Shown here: positions 8,488-16,795 of the stretch, piece by piece
How the letters are laid out: the number at the start of each line of letters is the position of its first letter
How positions within the stretch are numbered: the first letter of the stretch is position 1
Source of the DNA: JBCBGF01 sp038526915
GTDB taxonomy: Bacteria > Pseudomonadota > Alphaproteobacteria > Rhodobacterales > Rhodobacteraceae
Direction of reading: 5' to 3'
Assembly (NCBI GenBank): GCA_038526915.1
Contig: JBCBGF010000014.1
Location: 1-64,000, forward strand
DNA length: 64,000 nt
Program-made: the position numbers and the translations under genes
Notes under the pieces: model-generated
Told to the model about the DNA's origin: nothing
The model's database searches: none
Seen by the model: the letters and a program-made list of their open reading frames with translations, nothing else

Positions 8488-10800
8488 ATGGCGGAAGAGG
8501 TCGATCCAAACGATCTGGAAATCGCAGATGAGCTGATTGCCGAACGGCGCGCCGAAGAGCCGGGCCAGACCCCGGAAGACATGACGCCCTGGCAGCGCCC
8601 GATTACAGCAGCCATTGATATCATCAACCTCTGGGCCGGCCGTCTGATCTGCCTTCTGATGATCCCGCTGATCTTCGCGATCGTGTACGAGGTTTTCTCG
8701 CGCAACATGTTCGCGATCCTCACCCAGAACGGCATGAACGATGTGGCTATCGCCTGGGGGTTTGGGCCGACACTCTGGGTTTACGATATCTCCCGCATGC
8801 TGGGCGGTGTGATCTTCATGGCCGCCGCGGGCTATGCCCTCATGCGCGGCGTCCATATCCGCGCCGATTTCCTCTATCGCAACTGGACGCTCAAGACACA
8901 GGCGACGGTCGACGCGACCCTCTACCTCTTGCTCTACATCCCCGCGATGCTGTTCTTCACCTGGGTGTCTGCGGAATACTGGCTGAAGGCGTTTCTGGTA
9001 AATGAAACCGCCGCCGACAGCACTTGGGCCCCGATCCTCTGGCCCGCGCGGCTGGCCATGCCCGTGGGCGCGTTCCTGCTGTTGCTGCAGGGCTTCCCCG
9101 AACTGTTCCGCGCCTTCCACCAGATGGGCAAGGAACGCGAGCGCAAGTTCCTGCGCATCCTTCCGATCTATGCGGTCGTGCTGGCGCTGGTCACCGCGTC
9201 GGTCTTCTTCCCCGACACGGTTCCCCTGGGGGATTGGTTCGAGGGCCTTCTGGGCGACGGCCCCGGCATCGACAAACCCACCATCGGCCTGATCATGCTG
9301 GCGGTGATGCTGTTTGCGATCTTCGTGGGTTTCCCGATTTCCTTCACCCTGATCTTCCTGGGCTTCGTCTTCGGCACCTGGGGCGCGAACTTCAAACTCG
9401 CCACCTTCCTGATGACGCTGCAAACCAACTCCGTCATGCTGTCCGACCAGCTTGTCGCCGTGCCACTCTTTATCTTCATGGGCATCGTGATGGAGCAGGC
9501 GGGGTTGATGGAGCGTCTGTTCCAAGCCGTCCAGATGATGATGAGCCGGACGCGTGGCGCGCTCTTCATCGCGGTCCTCTTCGTCTCTACCATCTTCGCC
9601 GCCGCCACCGGGATCGTGGGGGCATCGGTTACGATCCTCGGCATTATGGCCGCCCGCACGATGAACAAATCGGGCTATGACGTGCGCCTGGCCGCCGGCA
9701 CGATCACCGCAGGCGGTACGCTGGGCATCCTCATCCCGCCCTCGATCATGCTGATCGTGATGGGTCCGGTGCTGGAGGTGCCCGTCACCGATCTCTTCCG
9801 CGCCGCGATCCTGCCGGGCGTGATGCTGGCCGGTCTCTACCTGCTCTATGCGCTGGGCCGGTGCTGGCTGAACCCCGACATGGGCCCGATCCTGCCGCCC
9901 GAGGAACAGCCCGAGACGTCGAACTACTACCTTCTGGAGGTCATCGCCGTCATGGCCTCGCTCATCTTCCTGATCTGGCTCATCACGCGCGGGATCACGG
10001 TGGGCTTTGGCTTCCCGCTAGGGGCCATCGTCGTGCCGCTTCTCTGGATCGGCGTTATGTACGCCGTCTACACCTGGCTCGACAAATCGCGGCCCGGCGG
10101 CTTCTACTTCTCACCGCTCTGGTACGAGTTTTTCATGGGCCTCGTCCCGCCAACCGTGCTAATCGCATTCGCACTGGGTTCGATCCTGGCGGGGTGGGCC
10201 ACACCTGCGGAAGCCTCGGCCTGCGGGGCCTTCGGCGCGCTCTTGTTGTCGATGCTCTACCGCAAGTTCACCTTCCCGGGCCTTTACGATGCGCTGATCA
10301 AGAGCCTTGAGATCACCGTTTTGATCATGTTCCTCGTCGCCGCCTCGAACTTCTTCGGCGCGGTCTTCTCGAACCTCGGCACGCCGAAGATGCTGACGGA
10401 ACTGCTCCTCAGCCTCGATATGTCGCCGGTGCTGATCCTGATGCTGATCATGGCGCTGATCTTCCTTCTGGGCTGGCCGCTCGAATGGGTGCCCATCGTC
10501 CTGATCATCGTGCCGATCCTGATCCCCACAGTGATCTCGCTGGACCTCGGCTTTGACAACACCAACGACCTTCTGATCTGGTTTGCGATCCTGGTGGCGG
10601 TGAACCTGCAAACCGCCTGGCTCAGTCCGCCCGTGGCGCTGTCGGCCTATTTCCTCAAGGGTGTCGTGCCCGAATGGGATCTGCGCGACATCTATCTGGG
10701 CATGATGCAGTTCATGGTGATCCAGGTAATCGGGCTCATCATGATCTTCGTCTTCCCGCAGATCGCGCTGTGGCTGCCAAATTTGGTGGGTGGGGGCTGA
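8488..10800 (+). CDS. TRAP transporter fused permease (DctQ-DctM)
   Basis: 770 aa, a fusion of the small and large membrane subunits. Residues ~1-240 form the 4-TM DctQ part (from AAIDIINLWAGRLICLLMIPLIF). Residues ~260-770 form the ~12-TM DctM part (TIGLIMLAVMLFAIFVGFPI, GTLGILIPPSIMLIVMGPVL, WATPAEASACGAFGALLLS, LPNLVGGG). Fused QM permeases of this size are common in marine alphaproteobacteria. The N-terminal ~30 residues are acidic and cytoplasmic. It couples Na+ or H+ movement to solute uptake with the protein at 7311. The next gene encodes UspA, as in the TeaABCD ectoine system. Confidence 0.92.
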   Translation: MAEEVDPNDLEIADELIAERRAEEPGQTPEDMTPWQRPITAAIDIINLWAGRLICLLMIPLIFAIVYEVFSRNMFAILTQNGMNDVAIAWGFGPTLWVYDISRMLGGVIFMAAAGYALMRGVHIRADFLYRNWTLKTQATVDATLYLLLYIPAMLFFTWVSAEYWLKAFLVNETAADSTWAPILWPARLAMPVGAFLLLLQGFPELFRAFHQMGKERERKFLRILPIYAVVLALVTASVFFPDTVPLGDWFEGLLGDGPGIDKPTIGLIMLAVMLFAIFVGFPISFTLIFLGFVFGTWGANFKLATFLMTLQTNSVMLSDQLVAVPLFIFMGIVMEQAGLMERLFQAVQMMMSRTRGALFIAVLFVSTIFAAATGIVGASVTILGIMAARTMNKSGYDVRLAAGTITAGGTLGILIPPSIMLIVMGPVLEVPVTDLFRAAILPGVMLAGLYLLYALGRCWLNPDMGPILPPEEQPETSNYYLLEVIAVMASLIFLIWLITRGITVGFGFPLGAIVVPLLWIGVMYAVYTWLDKSRPGGFYFSPLWYEFFMGLVPPTVLIAFALGSILAGWATPAEASACGAFGALLLSMLYRKFTFPGLYDALIKSLEITVLIMFLVAASNFFGAVFSNLGTPKMLTELLLSLDMSPVLILMLIMALIFLLGWPLEWVPIVLIIVPILIPTVISLDLGFDNTNDLLIWFAILVAVNLQTAWLSPPVALSAYFLKGVVPEWDLRDIYLGMMQFMVIQVIGLIMIFVFPQIALWLPNLVGGG

Positions 10801-10841
10801 TGCCCGGCGCCGCCCATACCCCAAACATGAGGACCTGACCC

Positions 10842-11252
10842 ATGTACACTTCGATCCTCGTGGCCATGGCCCTCGACCACAATGTGTCGCGGCCGATGTT
10901 GACCTTCGCCACCGCGATCACAGCACCCGGTGGCACGGTCACAGCGCTTCATGTGGTGGAGGAACCGGCAGGCACCGCCAATGCGCGGCTGCGCGAAGAC
11001 CTGCAAAGCGAAGGGGTGAAGCGGGCCAAGACGCTTTTCGCCGAAAAGCTCGAAGGGTTTCCCGATGTCAAACACCAGATCGTGCAGGGCCATGTGGCGC
11101 GCACGATCCTTGAGGTCGCAGGTCAGATAAACGCGGACTGCATCGTCATGGGCTCCCACCAGCCGGGCATCGTCGACTATCTGATCGGCTCCACCGCGGC
11201 GCGGGTGGTGCGCCACGCGGGCTGTTCGGTGCATGTCTACCGGGCGGGGTAG
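10842..11252 (+). CDS. UspA-family universal stress protein
   Basis: 136 aa, one Usp domain. The sequence opens MYTSILVAMALDHN (strand 1 and ATP-site aspartate). The ATP-binding G-x2-G-x9-G-(S/T) type motif is GSHQPGIVDYLIGSTAARVVRHAG. It lies 41 bases after the TRAP permease, so it is probably co-transcribed. TRAP-associated Usp proteins such as TeaD modulate transport by binding ATP (known for TeaD, inferred here). Confidence 0.88.
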   Translation: MYTSILVAMALDHNVSRPMLTFATAITAPGGTVTALHVVEEPAGTANARLREDLQSEGVKRAKTLFAEKLEGFPDVKHQIVQGHVARTILEVAGQINADCIVMGSHQPGIVDYLIGSTAARVVRHAGCSVHVYRAG

Positions 11253-11391
11253 GGCCCGCCCCACACGTCAACAGACAGTTTCCCGCCGACCCTCGCGCAA
11301 CCCGCCGCTCAGGCCGGAGAACCGTGGGAGTTGTCCTTCTTTTCGCCGCAATTCGGATGAACCTTGGCCGCGTTCGACAGGGAATCGAGAC

Positions 11392-12141
11392 GTGAATAAG
11401 GCAAAGATCTTCGCACCGGCGGCGGGAACCGCCGTCTCGCTGGCCGCCGCACTGGATGTCTACTGGGGCGGCGGCGCGGTGGACTGGCTCGTGGATCTGT
11501 GCCTGTCCGATCCCGATGCGCCGCCCATGGCCATGGACCTGCCCATGCGCCCGCATACCGGCGTTCTGCCCTTCCTCGCCTCCGCCACGGCCTGCGCCTC
11601 GATCGCTTGCGTGATGGCGCGGCAAAGCCTGACGGAGCCACCCAAAGGCACCCCCTTCACCGAAGTACAGTTCCGCGTCCTCGCCGTGTTGTCGATCCTG
11701 GCCGATACCTCAGAACGCCTCGGCCCGCGCGACGTCACCGTGGCCTACCGCCGCCTGATGTGGCAGCCGCTCAGCATCGCCGATGCCCAGACAGCCTCCG
11801 AGGTGTTCACCTATGCCGAGCTGGACGATGACATCGATCTCTTCGCCGATGTGACCGACCCCGGCGATCGGCGCATGATCATCTGCGCCGCGATCGACTT
11901 TGCCCGCCGGGCCGGTGCGACCGAGGCGATGATCGAGGTGATCGATGCCGTCGCCTGCGCGATGGCGATGGACGCAACCGAGATCGCAAGCCATTGGGCG
12001 GATCAGGACGACGCTCAGACCACGGAAGACGGTGAGGTCGCGCGCGCACCCTTCGGCGCAGGCCTTGCCACTACCACCGCAAACCTACGCCGGCAGCTGG
12101 GGCCGGGACCCTTTGCCCAACCCCTCGGAGCATCCGCATGA
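11392..12141 (+). CDS. Hypothetical protein, possible TerB-like helical domain
   Basis: 249 aa from GTG 11392; an upstream in-frame extension to 11233 is low-complexity, arginine-rich and unlikely. The N-terminus has a hydrophobic stretch (AGTAVSLAAALDVYWGGG) and a second one near PFLASATACASIACVMA. The middle (FRVLAVLSILADTSERLGPRDVTVAYRRL ... IDFARRAGATEAMIEVIDAVACAMAMDATEI) has two helical blocks reminiscent of TerB repeats, but I cannot assign a family. The stop overlaps the SCO start (ATGA), so it may be linked to membrane copper handling. Function unknown. Confidence 0.6.
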   Translation: MNKAKIFAPAAGTAVSLAAALDVYWGGGAVDWLVDLCLSDPDAPPMAMDLPMRPHTGVLPFLASATACASIACVMARQSLTEPPKGTPFTEVQFRVLAVLSILADTSERLGPRDVTVAYRRLMWQPLSIADAQTASEVFTYAELDDDIDLFADVTDPGDRRMIICAAIDFARRAGATEAMIEVIDAVACAMAMDATEIASHWADQDDAQTTEDGEVARAPFGAGLATTTANLRRQLGPGPFAQPLGASA

Positions 12142-12758
12142 TCTCTTCAAAGCTTCTTCTGTCCACCGGCGCCGTCCTCGCCGCCGCCACGGCAGGGCTT
12201 GCCACGCTCTACGCCACCCAGCCCGGCGATGCCTTCGCCCCCTGCCGCGCCGATAACATGGTCGATCACGCGGCCATCGGCGGGCCTTTCACGCTGATCG
12301 ATGAAACCGGCGCGGGCGTGACGGACGCGGATGTCTTTGACCAACCCACGCTGTTTTACCTGGGCTATACGTTCTGCCCCGATGTCTGCCCCATGGACAA
12401 CTTGCGCAACGCCGATGCCGTGGACCTGCTGGAAGATCGCGGTCTACAGAGCCGCGCCGTCTTTGTCTCGGTCGATCCCAAGCGCGACACGCCCGACGTG
12501 CTGGCCGAGTTTACGGATTTCTTCCACCCTCAGATGCTGGGCCTGACCGGCACGCCGGCACAGGTGGAGAGCTTGGCCGAAGACTATGCCTCAGTTTTCG
12601 AGATCCGCGAAGCAGATGACGATGAGTTTTACCTGATCGACCACTCAACCTTCACCTTCCTCGTCCTGCCGGGGCACGGTGTGGTTGATGTGATCCGCCG
12701 CGATGAGCCTGCCGAGGTCGTGGCCGAACGCGCGGCCTGCCTGATCGCCAAGGCGTAA
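12138..12758 (+). CDS. SCO1/SenC-family copper chaperone
   Basis: 206 aa thioredoxin-fold protein anchored by an N-terminal membrane segment (LLLSTGAVLAAATAGLATLYA). The copper site is complete: CxxxC in YTFCPDVCPMD (residues ~78-82) and the distal histidine in LIDHSTFTFLV. SCO proteins deliver copper to the CuA site of cytochrome c oxidase or act as thiol reductants in the periplasm. It overlaps the upstream unknown gene by four bases. No cox genes are in the window. Confidence 0.92.
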   Translation: MISSKLLLSTGAVLAAATAGLATLYATQPGDAFAPCRADNMVDHAAIGGPFTLIDETGAGVTDADVFDQPTLFYLGYTFCPDVCPMDNLRNADAVDLLEDRGLQSRAVFVSVDPKRDTPDVLAEFTDFFHPQMLGLTGTPAQVESLAEDYASVFEIREADDDEFYLIDHSTFTFLVLPGHGVVDVIRRDEPAEVVAERAACLIAKA

Positions 12759-12797
12759 CCGGGCGGAGACGCCGAAGGGGCGAGGTAAAGAGATTGC

Positions 12798-12922
12798 GCC
12801 GTCCCGGACCTGATCCGGGACCTCGTTGGCACCTGAGGCGAGAGACCCCGGATCAAGCCCGGGGCTGCGGCTGCTCCCTGACGCCTCCCCCTCCCGGCGG
12901 GAGGGGGACCGAGGGGGAGGGT
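12798..12922. repeat. GC-rich intergenic palindrome cluster (site 1)
   Basis: Two adjacent palindromes: GTCCCGGACCTGATCCGGGAC (from 12801), then ACCCCGGATCAAGCCCGGGG (12845-12864). A CCTCCCGGCGGGAGG-type palindrome embedded in C/G runs follows (12882-12921). The same modules recur at 27388, 29366, 32718, 40139 and 48801. The cluster lies between two convergent genes. It is REP-like; function not evident. Confidence 0.75.
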
Positions 12923-12936
12923 CCTTGCGTGCCCCT

Positions 12937-14553
12937 TTACCCCGACACCTGCTCCCGCAGGATCGACGCGGTCAGCGCGCACATCAGATAGATCCCCGAA
13001 AAGATCAGGAAGGCCAGGATCGTGTTCTCGAACGCCTTGGGATAAGTTGGCTCGTCCGGCGGCACCGGATTCACACCCGTGGACAGATAGCGCACCTGCC
13101 GGTTCGCCTCGGTCCGCGCGCTTTCCAGCGCTTGCAACGCTTCCTGCATCATCAGCGTCCGCGTCTCCAAATCCACCTCGGCCATCCGCAATTGCCCGCT
13201 GATCGACGCGAGCGATCCGCCGTTGCCTGTATCCGCCGTCATCTGTGCACGCAGTTCCGCCACCACATCCTGAAGTCGCGCGATATCGCCTTCAAGGCCC
13301 GCGACCCGCGCCTGGTTGGGTTGCGCATTGTCCAAAAGCTGTTGCAGTTGCAACCGCTTATCCACGATCTCGGTCTCGAACGTGCTGATTTGCCCCATCA
13401 GCGAGGTGGTTTCCCCCGCCGCGTCCAGCACACCTAGCTGGGTCTGTAACTCCAGCACCTTTTCCTGCGCGGCCACCATCTTGGCCTCGGCCTGAGCAAA
13501 GGTGTTGTTCGCGCCTTCCATCTGGTCTTCGCGCAGGCGCTGGGTCAGGTTGTCCACCTGTTCTTCCGCATAACCGATCAGCGCCTTGGAGAACGCGGCA
13601 CTCGCCTCGGGCGTGGCGGCAACCACTTCCATGCGCACGATGCCTTCGGTCGGGTCGTAACCGATCTTGGTGTTCTTGCGGAACAGCCTATAGGCATCCT
13701 CGCGCGAGGCATCGCCATCCAGCCGCTGGATCAGATCAATCTCGGGGTCCTGGAAATGCGCGGTATAGCCCAGATCCGCGTCCAGCCGTCCCAAAGCCTC
13801 GCGCGATTGAAGATAGCTTTGCACGGTGATCGAATCCTGGCTGGTGGCCAGACCTGTGCCCGACAACAGCCCACCCATGCCCGCGCCGCCAGGGTTGTCG
13901 GCCTGCTGGATCACGAACTCGGACTTGGTGGCATACATGGGCGTCGCAATCACCGCATAGTAATAGCCCACCAGAATGGTCGGCAGCAGGACAAACCCCG
14001 CCAGCCGGATCCCCAGCGCCACCAGGCGCTTGCGGCGGCGGCGGGCGATGTCGCGCTGGATCTCGGCCACTTCGCGCACGTGGCGCGCCTCGGGCGGGGT
14101 CACCTCGGTGGAAATCTCGGTGCCTGTGGGGCGGGGCTGCGGTACGCCTGCGCCCGCAGCGGCTGCACCGGCCGTCGCACCGGGATCGGCCACGACAAGC
14201 TCCAGCATATTCGCCCGCTCGAACGGGTCGATGCCAGCCTTCCGCAACAGCCGCACGGCATCCAGATCCGATGCAGGCGCCATCCCGTGCTTGTGCGCCA
14301 GCCGCCGCGCCATGCGAAGCTGCCGCCCCGTCAGCCCCTCTTTGCGGATCTTGGCAAGCTCGGCGGCCACCACGTCATCGCTGGGCGCATCCTGCGCGGC
14401 CTTCGATGTCGGATAGGGGTCCGATCCGAACCCGTCTTCCACGCGCGGCGTCGGCGCAGCCGCGCCCTTTTCGGGCTGTGCGGTCTCGTCCAGAGCGGCC
14501 GTATTGCTGCTCCGGCGGATGCGAAAACGCTTAGCTTTGGGTTTCGTAGTCAT
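12937..14553 (-). CDS. kpsE: Capsule polysaccharide export inner-membrane protein (KpsE/CtrB-like)
   Basis: 538 aa. A long charged, alanine-rich cytoplasmic N-terminus (~180 residues, longer than classical KpsE) is followed by TM1 (RLAGFVLLPTILVGYYYAVI). A large periplasmic domain with coiled-coil (LTQRLREDQMEGANNTFAQAEAKMVAAQEKVLELQTQL region) comes next, and TM2 lies near the C-terminus (NTILAFLIFSGIYLMCALTASI). This is the PCP-3 topology of proteins that bridge the ABC exporter to the outer-membrane channel in capsule export. It overlaps kpsT by 23 bases. The long N-terminal extension is unusual. Confidence 0.8.
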   Translation of the reverse strand: MTTKPKAKRFRIRRSSNTAALDETAQPEKGAAAPTPRVEDGFGSDPYPTSKAAQDAPSDDVVAAELAKIRKEGLTGRQLRMARRLAHKHGMAPASDLDAVRLLRKAGIDPFERANMLELVVADPGATAGAAAAGAGVPQPRPTGTEISTEVTPPEARHVREVAEIQRDIARRRRKRLVALGIRLAGFVLLPTILVGYYYAVIATPMYATKSEFVIQQADNPGGAGMGGLLSGTGLATSQDSITVQSYLQSREALGRLDADLGYTAHFQDPEIDLIQRLDGDASREDAYRLFRKNTKIGYDPTEGIVRMEVVAATPEASAAFSKALIGYAEEQVDNLTQRLREDQMEGANNTFAQAEAKMVAAQEKVLELQTQLGVLDAAGETTSLMGQISTFETEIVDKRLQLQQLLDNAQPNQARVAGLEGDIARLQDVVAELRAQMTADTGNGGSLASISGQLRMAEVDLETRTLMMQEALQALESARTEANRQVRYLSTGVNPVPPDEPTYPKAFENTILAFLIFSGIYLMCALTASILREQVSG

Positions 14554-15190
14554 AGAGCTGTTTCGCCTCTTCCAGCGTGTCGAACATGTACATCTGACCG
14601 TTCAAAAGAACGGCTGCGGAACGACAGAATTTTTCAAGCGTTTCGGCTTGGTGAGACACAATCACCACTGTGGCTTTTTCAAGGCGCTCCCGCAGGATTG
14701 TGCCCGCCTTTCGATTAAACTCGGCATCCGTCGCAGCCGGCATGCCTTCGTCGATCAGATAGAAATCGAAATCGAGCGCCAGAAGCAGCGCAAAAGACAG
14801 CCGTTGCCGCATCCCCGCCGAATAGGTCGCCACCGGCATCTCGAAGTATTCTTCGATATCGGCCAGCCAGCGACAGAACGCTTCCAGGTAATCGGGGTCG
14901 ATCCCGTAAAGCCCTGCAATATAGCGGCAGTTTTCGCGGGCCGAGAGCTTGCCGATCACCCCGCCCATAAAGCCCAGCGGAAAGGAAATCCGGCTGGTGC
15001 GGTTGATCCGCCCCTCATCGGGTTTCTCAAGCCCTGCCATCATATTGATGACTGTGGTTTTTCCGGTGCCGTTGCGCGCAAGAATGCCCAGCGAATTGCC
15101 CCGTTCCACACGAAACGACGCGCGATCAAGGATCACCTTGCGCTGTTGCCCCGTCCAGAAGGACTTGCTGACATTCTCAAACTCGATCAT
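14531..15190 (-). CDS. kpsT: Capsule polysaccharide ABC exporter ATPase (KpsT/CtrD-like)
   Basis: 219 aa, typical KpsT size. Walker A is LGILARNGTGKTT (the usual first glycine of GxxGxGK is Ala). The signature is YSAGMRQRLSFAL, the KpsT-type form of LSGGQ. Walker B is DFDFYLIDE, and the H-loop is VVIVSHQ. It energises export of a lipid-linked capsular polysaccharide together with KpsM and KpsE. No kpsM lies next to it. A likely promoter lies at 15234-15262. Confidence 0.88.
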   Translation of the reverse strand: MIEFENVSKSFWTGQQRKVILDRASFRVERGNSLGILARNGTGKTTVINMMAGLEKPDEGRINRTSRISFPLGFMGGVIGKLSARENCRYIAGLYGIDPDYLEAFCRWLADIEEYFEMPVATYSAGMRQRLSFALLLALDFDFYLIDEGMPAATDAEFNRKAGTILRERLEKATVVIVSHQAETLEKFCRSAAVLLNGQMYMFDTLEEAKQLYDYETQS

Positions 15191-15233
15191 CGGACCTGCC
15201 CGGCCGCCATTCGCTCAATTTATTCGAGCTTTA

Positions 15234-15262
15234 TTTATAATTGTCTTAACAGTTTTTTTCAC
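15234..15262 (-). promoter_or_regulatory. Predicted sigma70-type promoter of kpsT-kpsE
   Basis: On the minus strand GTGAAA (4/6 to the -35 consensus) is separated by 17 bp from TATAAA (-10) inside an unusually AT-rich patch. Transcription would start about 37 bases before the kpsT ATG. No other promoter-like pair is visible in this gap. Confidence 0.45.
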
Positions 15263-15264
15263 CA

Positions 15265-15310
15265 TTGCCAGCGGCCCGGCCTGTGAAACTGGGCGCATCG
15301 CCGCTGGCAA
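15265..15310. terminator. 11-bp inverted repeat TTGCCAGCGGC / GCCGCTGGCAA
   Basis: Perfect inverted repeat with a 24-nt loop (15265-15275 and 15300-15310), between the ArsP-like permease 3' end and the kpsT promoter. A second small hairpin, CCGCC-N7-GGCGG, is at 15322-15338. Neither has a long T-run. They may end permease transcription or insulate kpsT (inference). Confidence 0.35.
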
Positions 15311-15353
15311 ATACCGGTTTTCCGCCGATTTGTGGCGGTTTGACCGCGTTTGG

Positions 15354-16385
15354 TCAGGTCGCGATCAGATTCCAGACCATCCCGGCGCCGAATGCGCCCA
15401 GCATGCCAAGGCCCAGATACGCCGCAAAGACCCGCGGCTTGACCAGCGCCCAAACCGCAATGGCCGCGGGAACGCTGCTGACCGCGCCGGCAATGACAAA
15501 GGCCATGGCCGCACCGTCGCTCATCCCCTGTTCCAGAAGTCCCGCCAAAAGCGGCACGGCGGCATAGCCGTTGAGATAGGCGGGCGCGCCCACCGTCGCG
15601 GCAATAAGGATCGGCAGTGGCCCCTCGCCCCCGACCACTGTAACCACGGCCTCGGCCGGGATATAGCGGATCATCAGCACTTCGAGAAGATAGGCGAGCG
15701 TGAGCCATTTGGTCAGGAACACCAGGTTGCTGCCCGCCGCCTCGCCAAACGTCTTGCGGCGCGCGGGGTCACGCCAGAAGTCCCAAACGGGCTGCTCCTG
15801 AAAGGGCTTTCCACCCCCGCAGCAACCTTTCTTTTCGACCACGCGCAGGGGGTCGGCGAAGGCACCGGTCCGCATCAGACCCATAACAACCGCACCGCCC
15901 AGGATGCCAAGCGCCACGGCGGCGACGGTTTTGGCAATCGCGAAGTCGAGGCCCAGCCCATCGGCTGTGATCGCGAACATCGCGGGATCCATCAGGGGGG
16001 AAGACAGCCAGAAAGCCATCACCGCCGACAAGGGCGTGCCCGCCGCCAGCATGGCCGCGATGAACGGGATCACCTGGCACGAGCAAAAAGGCGACAGCCC
16101 GCCGGCAAGTGCGGCAACGACGATCATGCGCGCCTCGCGGCCCTCGAACGCGCGGGCGACCAGCGCCTCGGAACCTGTGGCCTTGAGATAGCCGATGGCG
16201 CCGACCGCAAACAGGATTACCGGCATCGTGCGCAGCAAGGCCGCCCAGGCATCGGTGACGGTGGGCCAGGCCGCGGGCGGATCTAGGACCAGAACCACCA
16301 GCGGTATGGCCAGAACCAGAAGCCAGACCTTGTCGATCCGCGCCCACAGCCGGGGCAGGGGGGAGGGGGCAGGGATATCAGCCAT
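15354..16385 (-). CDS. ArsP/YraQ-like permease
   Basis: 343 aa with 8-10 hydrophobic segments. The family hallmark GGLSPFCSCQVIPFIAAML carries two closely spaced cysteines. A second half-repeat (VGAPAYLNGYAAVPLLAGLLEQGMSDGAAMAF) and a cytosolic cysteine cluster KKGCCGGGK in the central loop are also visible. ArsP members expel trivalent organoarsenicals; others are predicted metal or metalloid permeases. It overlaps the arsR stop by eight bases, so metalloid-responsive expression is likely. Substrate uncertain. Confidence 0.75.
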   Translation of the reverse strand: MADIPAPSPLPRLWARIDKVWLLVLAIPLVVLVLDPPAAWPTVTDAWAALLRTMPVILFAVGAIGYLKATGSEALVARAFEGREARMIVVAALAGGLSPFCSCQVIPFIAAMLAAGTPLSAVMAFWLSSPLMDPAMFAITADGLGLDFAIAKTVAAVALGILGGAVVMGLMRTGAFADPLRVVEKKGCCGGGKPFQEQPVWDFWRDPARRKTFGEAAGSNLVFLTKWLTLAYLLEVLMIRYIPAEAVVTVVGGEGPLPILIAATVGAPAYLNGYAAVPLLAGLLEQGMSDGAAMAFVIAGAVSSVPAAIAVWALVKPRVFAAYLGLGMLGAFGAGMVWNLIAT

Positions 16386-16716
16386 GGTCTTGATCCGTGT
16401 GTGAGACGTCGGCGCAGCATTCCGACAAAAGAAAGTCCGACAGCCCGTTCATCGTGTCATAGGCCGCACCGATGCAGATGATCTTGCGGCCCTGGCGCAA
16501 CTGATTGACGAGGCCTGCGGCGGCAAGGATCTTCATGTGATGCGTCAGGGTCGATCCCGTAACTCCAGACCGCACACCCAATTCTCCGATGGTCAGGCCG
16601 TCTGGTCCGGCCCGCACCAGCGTGCGCAAGACAGCCAGACGCTGTTCCGAGCCAAGCGCGGCGAAGGCCGAGGCCATTTCGGACAACGGGTCGGGGAGGG
16701 GGCGTGAATCGCTCAT
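16378..16716 (-). CDS. ArsR-family metalloregulator
   Basis: 112 aa winged helix repressor. The core SEQRLAVLRTLVRAGPDGLTIGELGVRSGV (helices 2-3) and recognition helix STLTHHMKILAAAGLV are clear. The C-terminus LLSECCADVSHTDQDHG has a vicinal Cys pair followed by histidines, a plausible As(III)/Sb(III) sensor as in C-terminal-cysteine ArsR variants. A perfect operator-like inverted repeat lies just upstream of the start (16721-16748). Confidence 0.88.
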   Translation of the reverse strand: MSDSRPLPDPLSEMASAFAALGSEQRLAVLRTLVRAGPDGLTIGELGVRSGVTGSTLTHHMKILAAAGLVNQLRQGRKIICIGAAYDTMNGLSDFLLSECCADVSHTDQDHG

Positions 16717-16720
16717 TCCT

Positions 16721-16748
16721 CTATATTTCTAGAAATGTCGAAATATAG
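16721..16748. promoter_or_regulatory. Operator-like inverted repeat CTATATTTC-N10-GAAATATAG
   Basis: Perfect 9-bp arms with a 10-nt spacer. A palindrome TTTCTAGAAA is nested inside the left half. It ends 5 bases from the arsR ATG, in the only AT-rich patch here. This is the expected place for the ArsR autorepression site, and it also sits 48 bases before the divergent UDG-like gene. Confidence 0.6.
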
Positions 16749-16795
16749 CAAGCCCCCATTTGCCGCAGCCCGCTTCCCGGCTTAGATCGTCGCGC

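Noticed and set aside
7272..8735. 487-codon minus-strand ORF over the TRAP binding-protein gene
   Set aside because: Shadow frame of a clear DctP gene; composition rich in His/Arg/Gly and no domain.
12826..13437. Plus-strand ORF through the palindrome cluster into kpsE
   Set aside because: Low-complexity translation of GC palindromes plus an antisense shadow of kpsE.
14504..15286. 260-codon plus-strand ORF opposite kpsT
   Set aside because: Antisense to a gene with complete ABC ATPase motifs.
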